From the NCBI RefSeq assembly GCF_900105715.1, contig NZ_FNRY01000001.1:310001-374000 (forward strand): 64,000 nt of DNA, written 5' to 3'. Every line of letters starts with the position of its first letter. Position 1 is the first letter of the stretch. Shown in pieces: positions 33,953 to 41,188 of this stretch. Origin of the DNA: Paramicrobacterium humi. GTDB taxonomy: Bacteria > Actinomycetota > Actinomycetes > Actinomycetales > Microbacteriaceae. The notes beneath the pieces are model-generated. The model was not told the DNA's origin. It searched no databases and worked only from the letters and a program-made list of their open reading frames with translations. Made by a program: the position numbers and the translations under genes.

Positions 33953-34884
33953 CGCCAGCGGTCCAGGCCGAGACGCCCGAGCGCCTGCACGAACTCCCGC
34001 TGGTGCGCCGAGACGTTGTGCAGTGTGATCTCCGCCACGTCGAACGCGGCGAGCTCGTCGAGCCAGTCGCCGAGCTCGCGATCGCTGCTGATCGGCCGGA
34101 TCTTCTCGATCACGGTGTCCCGCGAGACCTGCTCGCCGGCAGCGGCGAAGGCCTCGGGCGTCGGCAGTTCCGCGAGCTTCTCGGGCGGCAGCATGGGGTT
34201 GCGCCACTGCGCGACCGCCTCGCGTTCCGCGTGCTCCCGGGTGGAGGCGAACGAGCACTGCGCCTTGAGCGCGATGCGGGCGCCCTCGCCCGCGCCGGAG
34301 CGAAACGCGTCGATGCGCTCTTGCGTTGCGGGCGGCGTGTCCGCGATCGTGACGAGTGAGCGCCACCACGTCGAAACCGAGCCCGCGGTGTACGCCGTGA
34401 CCGCGGCGACAGCGACCTCGGGCGGCACCTCGGGCCGCAGGTACAGCCGGTTCTCGCTCGTTCGCCCCGTCTCAAGCAGTGTCGATATCTCCGTCGCCGC
34501 CGCCCGCAGCCGTGCATCGCGCTCGTCCTTGTCGGGCCACCGCTCGGTGCTCGAGCGTTCGTTGAGCGCCTCACCGCTGCCGAGCGCCACACGGAACCTG
34601 CCCGGACTGAGCTCCGCGAGCGTCGCGATCATCTGCGCGAGCACGGGAACGGGATACCGGTAGCCGGGCGTCGTCACGACCGTCGCCGAGAGCCGCGTGC
34701 GCTCGAGCACCGCGCCGAGCCACGGCCACGCGGCCGCGCACACGTTCTCCCGCTTCACGTCCCACGGCGCGATGTGATCCGAGCTCGACACCGCGTCGAA
34801 GCCCGCATCCTCCGCCTCGAGCGCGAGCTCGAGAAGCTCTCGCGGCCCGAACTGCTCGTGCGATGCGTGGTATCCGATGATCAT
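33949..34884 (-). CDS. LLM-class flavin-dependent oxidoreductase (TIGR03885-like)
   Basis: Bacterial luciferase-like TIM-barrel enzyme of 311 residues. The N-terminus IGYHASHEQFGPRELLELAL, then FDAVSSSDHIAPW and LSPGRFRVALGSGEALNE, follow the F420/FMN-binding LLM pattern. It resembles the subgroup described as 'probable non-F420 flavinoid oxidoreductase'; I recall that subgroup from memory, so cofactor choice is uncertain. Its ATG overlaps the stop of the GH13 gene by four bases, so the two proteins are made together, an unusual pairing of a flavoenzyme with a glycosidase. Confidence 0.85.
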   Translation of the reverse strand: MIIGYHASHEQFGPRELLELALEAEDAGFDAVSSSDHIAPWDVKRENVCAAAWPWLGAVLERTRLSATVVTTPGYRYPVPVLAQMIATLAELSPGRFRVALGSGEALNERSSTERWPDKDERDARLRAAATEISTLLETGRTSENRLYLRPEVPPEVAVAAVTAYTAGSVSTWWRSLVTIADTPPATQERIDAFRSGAGEGARIALKAQCSFASTREHAEREAVAQWRNPMLPPEKLAELPTPEAFAAAGEQVSRDTVIEKIRPISSDRELGDWLDELAAFDVAEITLHNVSAHQREFVQALGRLGLDRWR

Positions 34885-36464
34885 CGCTCCTCCTCCGTCG
34901 TCCAGAACACATAGCCGTATCCGGCGAGCTCATCGCCGGTCTCCCCGCCTGCCTCCCGCGGGATGCGGGAGACGGATGCCGCCGACGGCACGCCGCCCGG
35001 CACGCGCTCGGGCTCGTCCCGGAAGTTGTGCAGCGACCGGCTGTTCGTCGTCTCCGTCACGAGCAGCGGGCCCTCCGCGCGCACGTTCACGTCGTCGCCG
35101 TGCGCGACGCGCGCTGCGCGCACGCGAGCGAGCTCGCGCACGGTGTTCAGAATCGAGTCCGCGTGCGACTCCTCTTCCGCGACGCTCACGTTGGCGTAGC
35201 CGAACTCGCTGCTCGCCTGCGCCGGCAGCATCATGCCGCTCGTCGACGCCTCGCTGAACCCGCCGAGGTGTCCGCTCGTCCACTGCATCGCGAGCCGAAC
35301 GGAGCTGCGCCCGTCGACGCCGAGGTCGTCGCCCATGCCGAGCTCCTGCCCGTGCATCAGCAGCGGCGTCCCCGGGGCGGCGAACAGCAGGCTCAGGCTC
35401 ATCCGGTAGCGGTTCTCGCGCCCGAGCATCGGCGCCCAGCCGCGACGGATGCCGCGCCCATACAGTTGCATGCGCCCCTCGGGCGCAAAGCGCTCGAACA
35501 CCTCCTGCCTCTCGGCATCCGTCAGCTGCTCGAGGTCGAGCTCGTCGGCGTTGCGTATGAACGTCACCCAGCGGCGGGCATCCGTGTGCTCGGCGATCGA
35601 TCCGCTCGCGCCGGCGAGCGGGCCGGGCTCGTCGCGGGCGAGAGCGAGGTACGCCGCGTTGTTCCAGGTGAAGCCGAGGATCGCATCGACGCGGCGTCCT
35701 GTGAGGTAGTCGTTCATCTGCCGCGGGTGGGCGTCGACCTCGGCCATGAGCTCGACGTCGGCGTTGACCTCGTCGAGCGCCACACGCAGCTCGTCGTAGA
35801 ACGAGAACGGGGCTCCGGGATGCCCAGCGACGGCCGTGTGCACGTGCGGGGCGGCGTCGATGCGGAACCCGTCGGCCCCGCGCCGCGCCCAGAACATCGC
35901 GATGCCGATGATCTCCTCGCGCACCGCAGGACTGCCCGCGTTGAGGTCGGGCTCCGAGCTGTAGAAGCGGTGATGGTAGAACTGGCGAGTCACAGGATCC
36001 TCCTGCCACACGCCGTCCTCCTCTCCGGGGAAGATCGTGGCGTCGCCGTCCTCGTGCACGGGAACATCCGACCAGATGTAGTAGTCGTGATAGCGCTCGT
36101 CATGGCGTCGCGAGGCGAGAAACCAGGGGTGCCTGTCGGACGTGTGCTGCACGACGAGGTCGAGCATGATCTTGAGCCCATAGCGGTGCGCCCGCCCCAC
36201 GAGGGCGTCGAAGTCGTCGAGCGTGCCGAGCCGCGGATCGACCTCGGTGTGGTCGGTGACGTCGTAGCCGTTGTCGCGTCGCTCACTCAGATAGAACGGC
36301 AGCAGCCACACCCATTCGGCACCGAGCGAGGCGATGTACGGGATGCGCTCCGCCACGCCTCGCAGATCTCCGAAACCGTCGCCGTCCGCGTCACGAAACC
36401 GCGGAACGTCGACGCCGTAGATGAACCCGCTCGATCCGTCTCTGAGCCGTCCCATGCGGCCCAT
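34881..36464 (-). CDS. GH13 family protein, trehalose-synthase-like, with altered catalytic motifs
   Basis: A 527-residue cytoplasmic alpha-amylase-superfamily protein without signal peptide. The barrel begins SSGFIYGVDVPRFRDADGDG and shows region II GFRIDAAPHV (nucleophile Asp), region III ELMAEVD (acid/base Glu) and region IV FIRNADELDLE, where the usual NHD is NAD: the transition-state His is Ala. Region I reads DLVVQHTSD rather than DxxxNH. The RNxDEL pattern and HPW motif (DRHPWF) place it near trehalose synthases. Translationally coupled to the LLM oxidoreductase. No obvious ribosome site, so the start is uncertain by three residues (a second ATG at codon 4). Activity is doubtful. Confidence 0.85.
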   Translation of the reverse strand: MGRMGRLRDGSSGFIYGVDVPRFRDADGDGFGDLRGVAERIPYIASLGAEWVWLLPFYLSERRDNGYDVTDHTEVDPRLGTLDDFDALVGRAHRYGLKIMLDLVVQHTSDRHPWFLASRRHDERYHDYYIWSDVPVHEDGDATIFPGEEDGVWQEDPVTRQFYHHRFYSSEPDLNAGSPAVREEIIGIAMFWARRGADGFRIDAAPHVHTAVAGHPGAPFSFYDELRVALDEVNADVELMAEVDAHPRQMNDYLTGRRVDAILGFTWNNAAYLALARDEPGPLAGASGSIAEHTDARRWVTFIRNADELDLEQLTDAERQEVFERFAPEGRMQLYGRGIRRGWAPMLGRENRYRMSLSLLFAAPGTPLLMHGQELGMGDDLGVDGRSSVRLAMQWTSGHLGGFSEASTSGMMLPAQASSEFGYANVSVAEEESHADSILNTVRELARVRAARVAHGDDVNVRAEGPLLVTETTNSRSLHNFRDEPERVPGGVPSAASVSRIPREAGGETGDELAGYGYVFWTTEEER

Positions 36465-36550
36465 GATTCCGGCGCACGTGCCGACTTCTCAAGGGGTTGC
36501 GCCTATGCTTGAGGCAATCGTCGTTCCGAGCGCCAGACACGGAGGTCCTC

Positions 36551-36763
36551 ATGCTCGCCAACCTCACCGGATGGCACTTCGTCATCATCCTGTTCATCAT
36601 CCTGCTGCTGTTCGGCGCGCCCAAGCTGCCGGCCCTCGCGCGCAGCGTCGGCCAGTCGGCCAAGATCTTCAAGAAGGAGATCCGCGACGTCACCGACGAC
36701 CCCGCGGAGAACACGGCCACAGCCGAGCCGGCCGCGCCGACGACACGATCGGATGCCGCTTAG
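36551..36763 (+). CDS. tatA: Sec-independent protein translocase subunit TatA
   Basis: A 70-residue membrane protein: an N-terminal helix (WHFVIILFIILLLFGAPKLP) followed by the amphipathic TatA helix ARSVGQSAKIFKKEI and a disordered acidic tail. The hinge FGAPKLP matches the FG-x-x-KLP signature. TatA oligomers form the pore for folded twin-arginine substrates. GGAGG precedes the ATG at 36551; a longer frame from 36497 is not needed. tatC and tatB are not in this window, as is common in actinobacteria where tatA is separate or next to tatC. Confidence 0.93.
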   Translation: MLANLTGWHFVIILFIILLLFGAPKLPALARSVGQSAKIFKKEIRDVTDDPAENTATAEPAAPTTRSDAA

Positions 36764-36779
36764 CCGCAGCCGCAGAACC

Positions 36780-36822
36780 GCGCGCGCATGCCGCCCTTCG
36801 TTCACCGAGGGGCGGCATGCGC
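36780..36822 (+). terminator. Terminator after tatA
   Basis: GCGCGCATGCCGCCC (36780-36794) pairs perfectly with GGGCGGCATGCGCGC (36808-36822), a 15-bp stem with a 13-base loop, 17 bases after the tatA stop. Confidence 0.8.
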
Positions 36823-36874
36823 GCTCTGTGCACGCCCGAACCCGCGTATTACCATCGGGGCAGGAGGTGCGAGC

Positions 36875-37471
36875 GTGAAGGATCCCCGTGAGGCCGCCGC
36901 ACAGTATCGCGCCGACCAGGCCCGCCGGCAGGAGGCGATAGCGCGCGGCGAGAACCCCGACGACGGCGTCGAGCAGGAGAAGCCCACCTTCACTGCGGAA
37001 CGCCGGGCGGCGTTCGTCGAGCATTCCCTCGAGCAGGCCAGGCGCGCCGGCGCCTTCGACAACCTTCCCGGAGCGGGCAAGCCGCTGCCCAACATCGGCG
37101 GCAGCCATGACCCGGACTGGTGGATCCGGCGCAAGATCGAGACCGAGCACCTCACGGGGCTCGGACCGCCCGCCCTGCGCTTGCGCGTCGAGCACGAGCA
37201 GTTCCACGAGACCCTCGACGCGATCACGCGAGAAGCCGACGTGCGCGCGCATGTCGAGGACTTCAACCGACGCGTCATCGAAGCGCGCCGTCAACTGATG
37301 GGCGGACCGCCCGTCATCACTCCCACTCGCGATGTCGAGAACGAGCTCGTCGGATGGCGCGAGCGGCGCGCGGCGCGCGCCCGTGAGGCCGCGCGTCAGC
37401 GCGCCGCTGAAGAAGCCGCCGCCGCGGCATCCGCCCCTCGTCGGCGCCGATGGTTCAAACGGCGAACCTGA
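36875..37471 (+). CDS. DUF1992 (DnaJ-homologue C28 conserved domain) protein
   Basis: A 198-residue highly charged protein. The DUF1992 core runs about 35-110 (AFVEHSLEQARRAGAFDNLPG, GAGKPLP, DWWIRRKIE), followed by a helical, Arg/Ala-rich C-terminus (possible coiled coil about 150-190). The domain is shared with DNAJC28-like proteins but has no J domain; function unknown. I chose the GTG at 36875, with AGGAGG seven bases upstream, over a frame opening at 36788, which would run through the tatA terminator. Convergent with nagB, four bases apart. Confidence 0.85.
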   Translation: MKDPREAAAQYRADQARRQEAIARGENPDDGVEQEKPTFTAERRAAFVEHSLEQARRAGAFDNLPGAGKPLPNIGGSHDPDWWIRRKIETEHLTGLGPPALRLRVEHEQFHETLDAITREADVRAHVEDFNRRVIEARRQLMGGPPVITPTRDVENELVGWRERRAARAREAARQRAAEEAAAAASAPRRRRWFKRRT

Positions 37472-37475
37472 GCTC

Positions 37476-38255
37476 CTACAGACCCTGCCAGGACGGCTTG
37501 TTCGCGTACGCGTGCCGGTAGTAGTTGGCGTTCTGCAGCTGGGAAGCGGCCGCCTCGTCGACGAGCACTGTCGCTCGCTCGTGCAGCTGCAGCGCCGAGC
37601 CGGGAAGCGAAGCGGTGAGCGGGCCCTCGACGGCTCCCGCGACGGCGTGCGCCTTGCCCTCGCCGAACGCGAGCAGCACGAGATGCCGTGCCCGGCTGAT
37701 CGTGCCGAGGCCCTGCGTGATGCAGTGCATGGGAACGTCGTCGATCGAGTCGAAGAAGCGCGCGTTGTCGCGCCGGGTCTGCATCGTGAGGGTCTTCACG
37801 CGGGTGCGGGAGGCGAACGACGAGCCGGGTTCGTTGAAGCCGATGTGCCCGTCGGTGCCGATGCCGAGGATCTGCAGGTCCACGCCGCCGGCTGCTTCGA
37901 TCGCGGCCTCGTAGTCGGCGCCCGCATGCTGGATCGTGTCGAGGCTCCCGTTCGGCACGTGCACGCGACGCGGGTCGAGGCCGAGGGGCTCGACGACGTC
38001 GCGCGTGATGACGGAGCGGTAGCTCTCCGGATGCGAGACGGGCAGGCCCACGTACTCGTCGAGGGCGAACGCTGACACCCGCGAGAGGTCGACCTCGTCT
38101 CGGCGGGCGGCGAGAGCCCGGTAGACGGGAAGCGGCGTCGAGCCGGTCGCGAGGCCGAGCACAGCGTCGGGTTTGGCCGTGATCACCGCAATGATCTCGC
38201 TGGCGATGAGTTCGCCTGCCTGGTCGGCGCTGTCGACGATGATGACTTCAGCCAC
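37476..38255 (-). CDS. nagB: Glucosamine-6-phosphate deaminase
   Basis: Converts glucosamine-6-P to fructose-6-P and ammonia, the last step of GlcNAc catabolism. The 259 residues contain the phosphate loop LGLATGSTPLPVYRAL, the catalytic Asp in SAFALDEYVGL, and ILGIGTDGHIGFNEPGSSF with the ring-opening His, plus TQGLGTISRARHLVLLAFG. Its ATG lies eight bases inside the nagZ gene, making a nagZ-nagB operon. Presence of this enzyme argues that the SIS protein of the first sugar operon has a different job. Confidence 0.95.
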   Translation of the reverse strand: MAEVIIVDSADQAGELIASEIIAVITAKPDAVLGLATGSTPLPVYRALAARRDEVDLSRVSAFALDEYVGLPVSHPESYRSVITRDVVEPLGLDPRRVHVPNGSLDTIQHAGADYEAAIEAAGGVDLQILGIGTDGHIGFNEPGSSFASRTRVKTLTMQTRRDNARFFDSIDDVPMHCITQGLGTISRARHLVLLAFGEGKAHAVAGAVEGPLTASLPGSALQLHERATVLVDEAAASQLQNANYYRHAYANKPSWQGL

Positions 38256-39762
38256 GGTTCTCCTTGGGTGTGTGGGCGGTGAGCAGGGCGATGAGCGCGC
38301 GGCCGACGAGCCGGGAGGCGCCGAAGGTCGCGATGTCGGCGGTCGATGAGTCGGGTGAGGGCCAGCCCATGTCGACGACGAGCGTGTCGGGGCTGTCCGC
38401 GCGCAGCGCGTCGATCACGGCGCGAGCGCGCGGGTAGCGGTCGTTGCTCTTCCCGATCACGAGCACCGCTCGGCCGCCTGCGGCGCGGGACACCGCCTCG
38501 AGAAGCCGCGTGCGCTCGTCGTCGCTGAGCGGAGCCGCGTCATCGATCGGCACGCCGATGACCGGAACGTCGGGCCAGGCGTCGTGGTCGGCGAAGGGCC
38601 CCCACGGGGCCGTGCCGACGGCGATGTTCACGGTCGCCTCAAGGCGCACGATGGCTCCGGGTCGCGCGTACGCGGCCAGCACCTCGGCGGGGACGTCGAC
38701 GGTGAAGCTCTCGCGCACGCGATCCAGGTCGACAACCTCGCCGGCGGGAGAGGTTCCGTCCTCCGCCGCGGGAAGGACGGGGTAGCGGTCGGCGAGCGCG
38801 AGCGTCCGCGTGGCGGCATCCGACACGCGTTCGGCGCTCAAGCGCCCGACGGCGATCGCCGAACGAACGGCCGCCTCGATCTCGTCGAGCTGCTCGGCGG
38901 CGGTGTTCGTGCCAAGGCACAGCAGGTCGACGCCTGCGGAGAGCGCGCGCACGGCGGCCTCCGCCATGCCGATCGCGGCGCTCGCGCCGGCCATGTCGAG
39001 GGCGTCGCTGACGATGAGCCCGTCAAAGCCGAGCCGCGTGCGCAGCAGCTGCTGCAGGATCGTGGACGACATCGTCGCGGGATGATCAGGCTCGAGCTGC
39101 GGCAGCATGATGTGGCTCGTCATGATCGCGGCGACGCCCGCGCGGATCGCGGCCTCGAACGGGACAAGCTCTCGGGCCTCGAGCGTCGCCTCGTCAACGT
39201 CGACGGTCGGAAGGGCGAGGTGCGAGTCCTCCGCCGTGTCGCCGTGACCGGGGAAATGCTTGGCGCACGCGGCGACACCGCCGGGCTGCAGGCCCTCGAT
39301 CCACCAGACCCCGTGCTGGGCGACGAGCTCAGGCGGGGCGCCGAAGCTGCGGACGCCGATGACGGGATTGGCGGGGTTGGAATTGACGTCGATGCTCGGG
39401 GCGAAGTCGAGGTTGCAACCGGCACGTGCGAGCTCGGCCGCGACGGCGGTCGCGACCTGGCGTGTCGTCGTCTCGTCGTCGATGCGACCGAGCACGGCGT
39501 TACCGGGATACGGAGAGCCGCTCGCGTAGTGCAATCGGGTGACGTCGCCGCCCTCTTCGTCGATTGCGATGAGCGCGCGCGGATTCGCTTCCCGGATCGC
39601 GTCCGTGAGCCGCCTCAGCTGGGCCGGCTCGACGATGTTCGGTCCGAACAGGCACACCCCGGCAAGTCCGTGCCGCAGCCGTTCCGCGAGCCAGTCCGGC
39701 AGTACGGTCCCGGCGAATCCGGGCAGCAGCGTCGCCGCGACGTCGATGTGCTCGCGATCCAT
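38248..39762 (-). CDS. nagZ: GH3 beta-N-acetylhexosaminidase (NagZ-type)
   Basis: A 504-residue family-3 glycosidase without signal peptide. It has CAKHFPGHGDTAEDSHLALP (the flexible-loop catalytic His-Asp pair typical of NagZ) and GLIVSDALDMAGA with the nucleophile Asp; about 350-500 forms an additional alpha/beta C-terminal domain, as in longer Gram-positive GH3 N-acetylglucosaminidases. Likely releases GlcNAc from imported chito-oligosaccharides or recycled muropeptides. The ATG at 39762 is seven bases after a -10 TGTACT with a correct -35, so it is probably leaderless; the in-frame ATG at 39798 lies in the -35 and is rejected. nagB follows. Confidence 0.9.
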   Translation of the reverse strand: MDREHIDVAATLLPGFAGTVLPDWLAERLRHGLAGVCLFGPNIVEPAQLRRLTDAIREANPRALIAIDEEGGDVTRLHYASGSPYPGNAVLGRIDDETTTRQVATAVAAELARAGCNLDFAPSIDVNSNPANPVIGVRSFGAPPELVAQHGVWWIEGLQPGGVAACAKHFPGHGDTAEDSHLALPTVDVDEATLEARELVPFEAAIRAGVAAIMTSHIMLPQLEPDHPATMSSTILQQLLRTRLGFDGLIVSDALDMAGASAAIGMAEAAVRALSAGVDLLCLGTNTAAEQLDEIEAAVRSAIAVGRLSAERVSDAATRTLALADRYPVLPAAEDGTSPAGEVVDLDRVRESFTVDVPAEVLAAYARPGAIVRLEATVNIAVGTAPWGPFADHDAWPDVPVIGVPIDDAAPLSDDERTRLLEAVSRAAGGRAVLVIGKSNDRYPRARAVIDALRADSPDTLVVDMGWPSPDSSTADIATFGASRLVGRALIALLTAHTPKENRG

Positions 39763-39763
39763 G

Positions 39764-39798
39764 TTTGTTAGTACACCGTACAAATCGGGCTTTGACAA
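39764..39798 (-). promoter_or_regulatory. nagZB promoter with overlapping inverted repeat
   Basis: Minus-strand TTGTCA (39798-39793), 17-bp spacer, TGTACT (39775-39770). Over the -10 lies an inverted repeat: TTTGT...ACAAA arms (39764-39768, 39780-39784) with an inner GTAC-ACC-GTAC (39771-39781). It is a likely repressor site for an unlinked amino-sugar regulator. Confidence 0.65.
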
Positions 39799-39882
39799 AC
39801 GCGCGGTTCTCTCCTGATGGAATCCGGCGCCCGTCGCGCAGGTGAGGTTGTTACCCTCTGCTGAGGCTACCGAGGGGGCAGA

Positions 39883-40308
39883 ATGGCGCGCACGCGCGGA
39901 ACGATCACGATTGCGGCGAGCGCTGTGCTCGCTGCGGCCCTCACCGGGTGTGCGGGAGGGCAGAGCAAGGCCGAGGCCTGCGCCGTCTTCAGCGACGCCG
40001 ATCAGGCGCTCGTGACGGCGATCTCGACCTCGAGCGGGTCGCTGCTCGAGGACCCGGCCACGGCGAAGACCGACCTCGACTCAGCGGTGGGCGATTTCGA
40101 ATCCTCGGTGTCGAAGATCAGCCATGACGAGGTCAGGGCGAAGGCCGACGGCATGACGAGCGCGCTCAAGACCTTCAACGCGCAGTTCGCCGCTGCCGCC
40201 GACGCGACAGTCGAGGGTTCGGACGACGTCGACTCGGAGCAGCTCAGCGACAGCCTCACTGCGGCGGAGAACGCCGAGAGCAAGGTCGTTCAGGTCTGCA
40301 ACTCGTGA
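39883..40308 (+). CDS. Small putative lipoprotein
   Basis: A 141-residue exported protein with a lipoprotein signal: basic start MARTRG, hydrophobic core, lipobox LTGC (Cys about 23). The mature part is acidic, alanine-rich and mostly helical, with cysteines near both ends (EACAVF and VQVCNS) that could form a disulfide. No family recognised. A ribosome site GAGGGGGCAG precedes the ATG. It stands alone between divergent nagZ and the GNAT gene. Confidence 0.75.
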   Translation: MARTRGTITIAASAVLAAALTGCAGGQSKAEACAVFSDADQALVTAISTSSGSLLEDPATAKTDLDSAVGDFESSVSKISHDEVRAKADGMTSALKTFNAQFAAAADATVEGSDDVDSEQLSDSLTAAENAESKVVQVCNS

Positions 40309-40370
40309 GCACGAGCGGGCTGGGGCGTCATAGGCTTCCGGTCACGAGCGGTTCCGACTAGCCTGTTGCC

Positions 40371-40823
40371 ATGGGTGATTTGCGAGTGGTGGAACTGTCG
40401 GCGTCGACCATCGTGGCGGTGAACGCCCTCTCGCTCAAGCCAGGACAAGAGCAATTCGTCGCTCCCGTCTCGTACTCGGTGGCCGCGGCTGTGAGCAACC
40501 CGGCGACCACCTGGCAGCGCGTCGTCCTCGACGGCGACGACGTCGTGGGCTTCATCCAGGGCAACTTCGACCACGATGCGATGCAAGACGTCTTCAAGAG
40601 CGTGCTGTGGCGCATCAACGTCGACGCGGAAGCGCAGCGGCGCGGTGTCGGCAAGTTCGCCGTCGAGTCGCTCGGCGCGGAGGCCCGCAAGCGCGGCTTC
40701 GACCACCTCAACGTCATCTACGAGCCCGGCGACGTGGGACCGGAGAAGTTCTTCCTCGCCGTCGGCTTCAAGCCGGTCGACGAGACCGAGTACGGCGAGG
40801 TTATCGGCCGCCTCGACTTCTGA
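40371..40823 (+). CDS. GNAT-family N-acetyltransferase
   Basis: A 150-residue acetyl-CoA-dependent acetyltransferase. The acetyl-CoA-binding motif A is RINVDAEAQRRGVGKFAVESL (about 83-102), followed by FLAVGFKPVDETEYG, the usual C-terminal strand. The N-terminal pattern LKPGQEQFVAPVSYS with a GFIQG strand resembles spermidine/diamine acetyltransferase-like proteins (SpeG/PaiA/Bltd type), but the substrate is not certain. ATG at 40371 lies six bases after TAGCCT (40359-40364), suggesting a leaderless transcript. The ATL gene follows 16 bp later. Confidence 0.85.
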   Translation: MGDLRVVELSASTIVAVNALSLKPGQEQFVAPVSYSVAAAVSNPATTWQRVVLDGDDVVGFIQGNFDHDAMQDVFKSVLWRINVDAEAQRRGVGKFAVESLGAEARKRGFDHLNVIYEPGDVGPEKFFLAVGFKPVDETEYGEVIGRLDF

Positions 40824-40839
40824 GCGGCGTCGGGGCGTC

Positions 40840-41133
40840 GTGAACGAGGACTTCGTCGAGGCGGTGCTCGCTGTCGTCGACGACATCCCGCCGGGCAGGG
40901 TCATGAGCTACGGCCAAGTGGCGGCGAGCATCGGTTCGCGCTCGGCACGGGGCGTCGGCCGGGTCATGTCGCTGTACGGCAGCACCGTCCCGTGGTGGCG
41001 CGTCGTGCAGGCTTCCGGCAAGCCGCCGACCTGCCACGAGAACACGGCCCGCGAGCATTACGATGCCGAGGGCACGCCGGTTGCGGCATCCGGTTCTGGC
41101 TACAAGCTCACGCGCGAGGCCTTCGTGCGCTGA
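40840..41133 (+). CDS. Alkyltransferase-like (ATL/MGMT-family) DNA-binding protein
   Basis: A 97-residue protein equal to the C-terminal DNA-binding domain of O6-alkylguanine-DNA alkyltransferase: IPPGRVMSYGQVAASIG (recognition helix), ARGVGRVMSLYG (Arg finger) and, where the methyl-accepting PCHRV motif should be, PWWRVV. The catalytic Cys is replaced by Trp, so it is an ATL: it binds O6-alkylguanine and flags it for nucleotide-excision repair rather than repairing it. Start GTG at 40840. Probably cotranscribed with the GNAT gene. Confidence 0.88.
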   Translation: MNEDFVEAVLAVVDDIPPGRVMSYGQVAASIGSRSARGVGRVMSLYGSTVPWWRVVQASGKPPTCHENTAREHYDAEGTPVAASGSGYKLTREAFVR

Positions 41134-41142
41134 CGCGTCCGC

Positions 41143-41169
41143 TACACTCACTACCTGCAAGCGTTTACA
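41143..41169 (+). promoter_or_regulatory. Alpha-amylase promoter -10 and LacI-type operator
   Basis: A -10-like TACACT (41143-41148) is followed at 41156-41169 by TGCAAGCGTTTACA, an imperfect CG-centred palindrome close to LacI/MalR/CcpA-family operators. Lying at the expected transcription start, it would block initiation, giving maltose- or carbon-responsive control of the amylase. Confidence 0.55.
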
Positions 41170-41188
41170 CAATGCGGTGAGGGGCGAG

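Noticed and set aside
40840-41133. Functional O6-methylguanine-DNA methyltransferase
   Set aside because: The acceptor Cys of PCHRV is Trp (PWWRV) and the N-terminal domain is absent, so it is an alkyltransferase-like protein.
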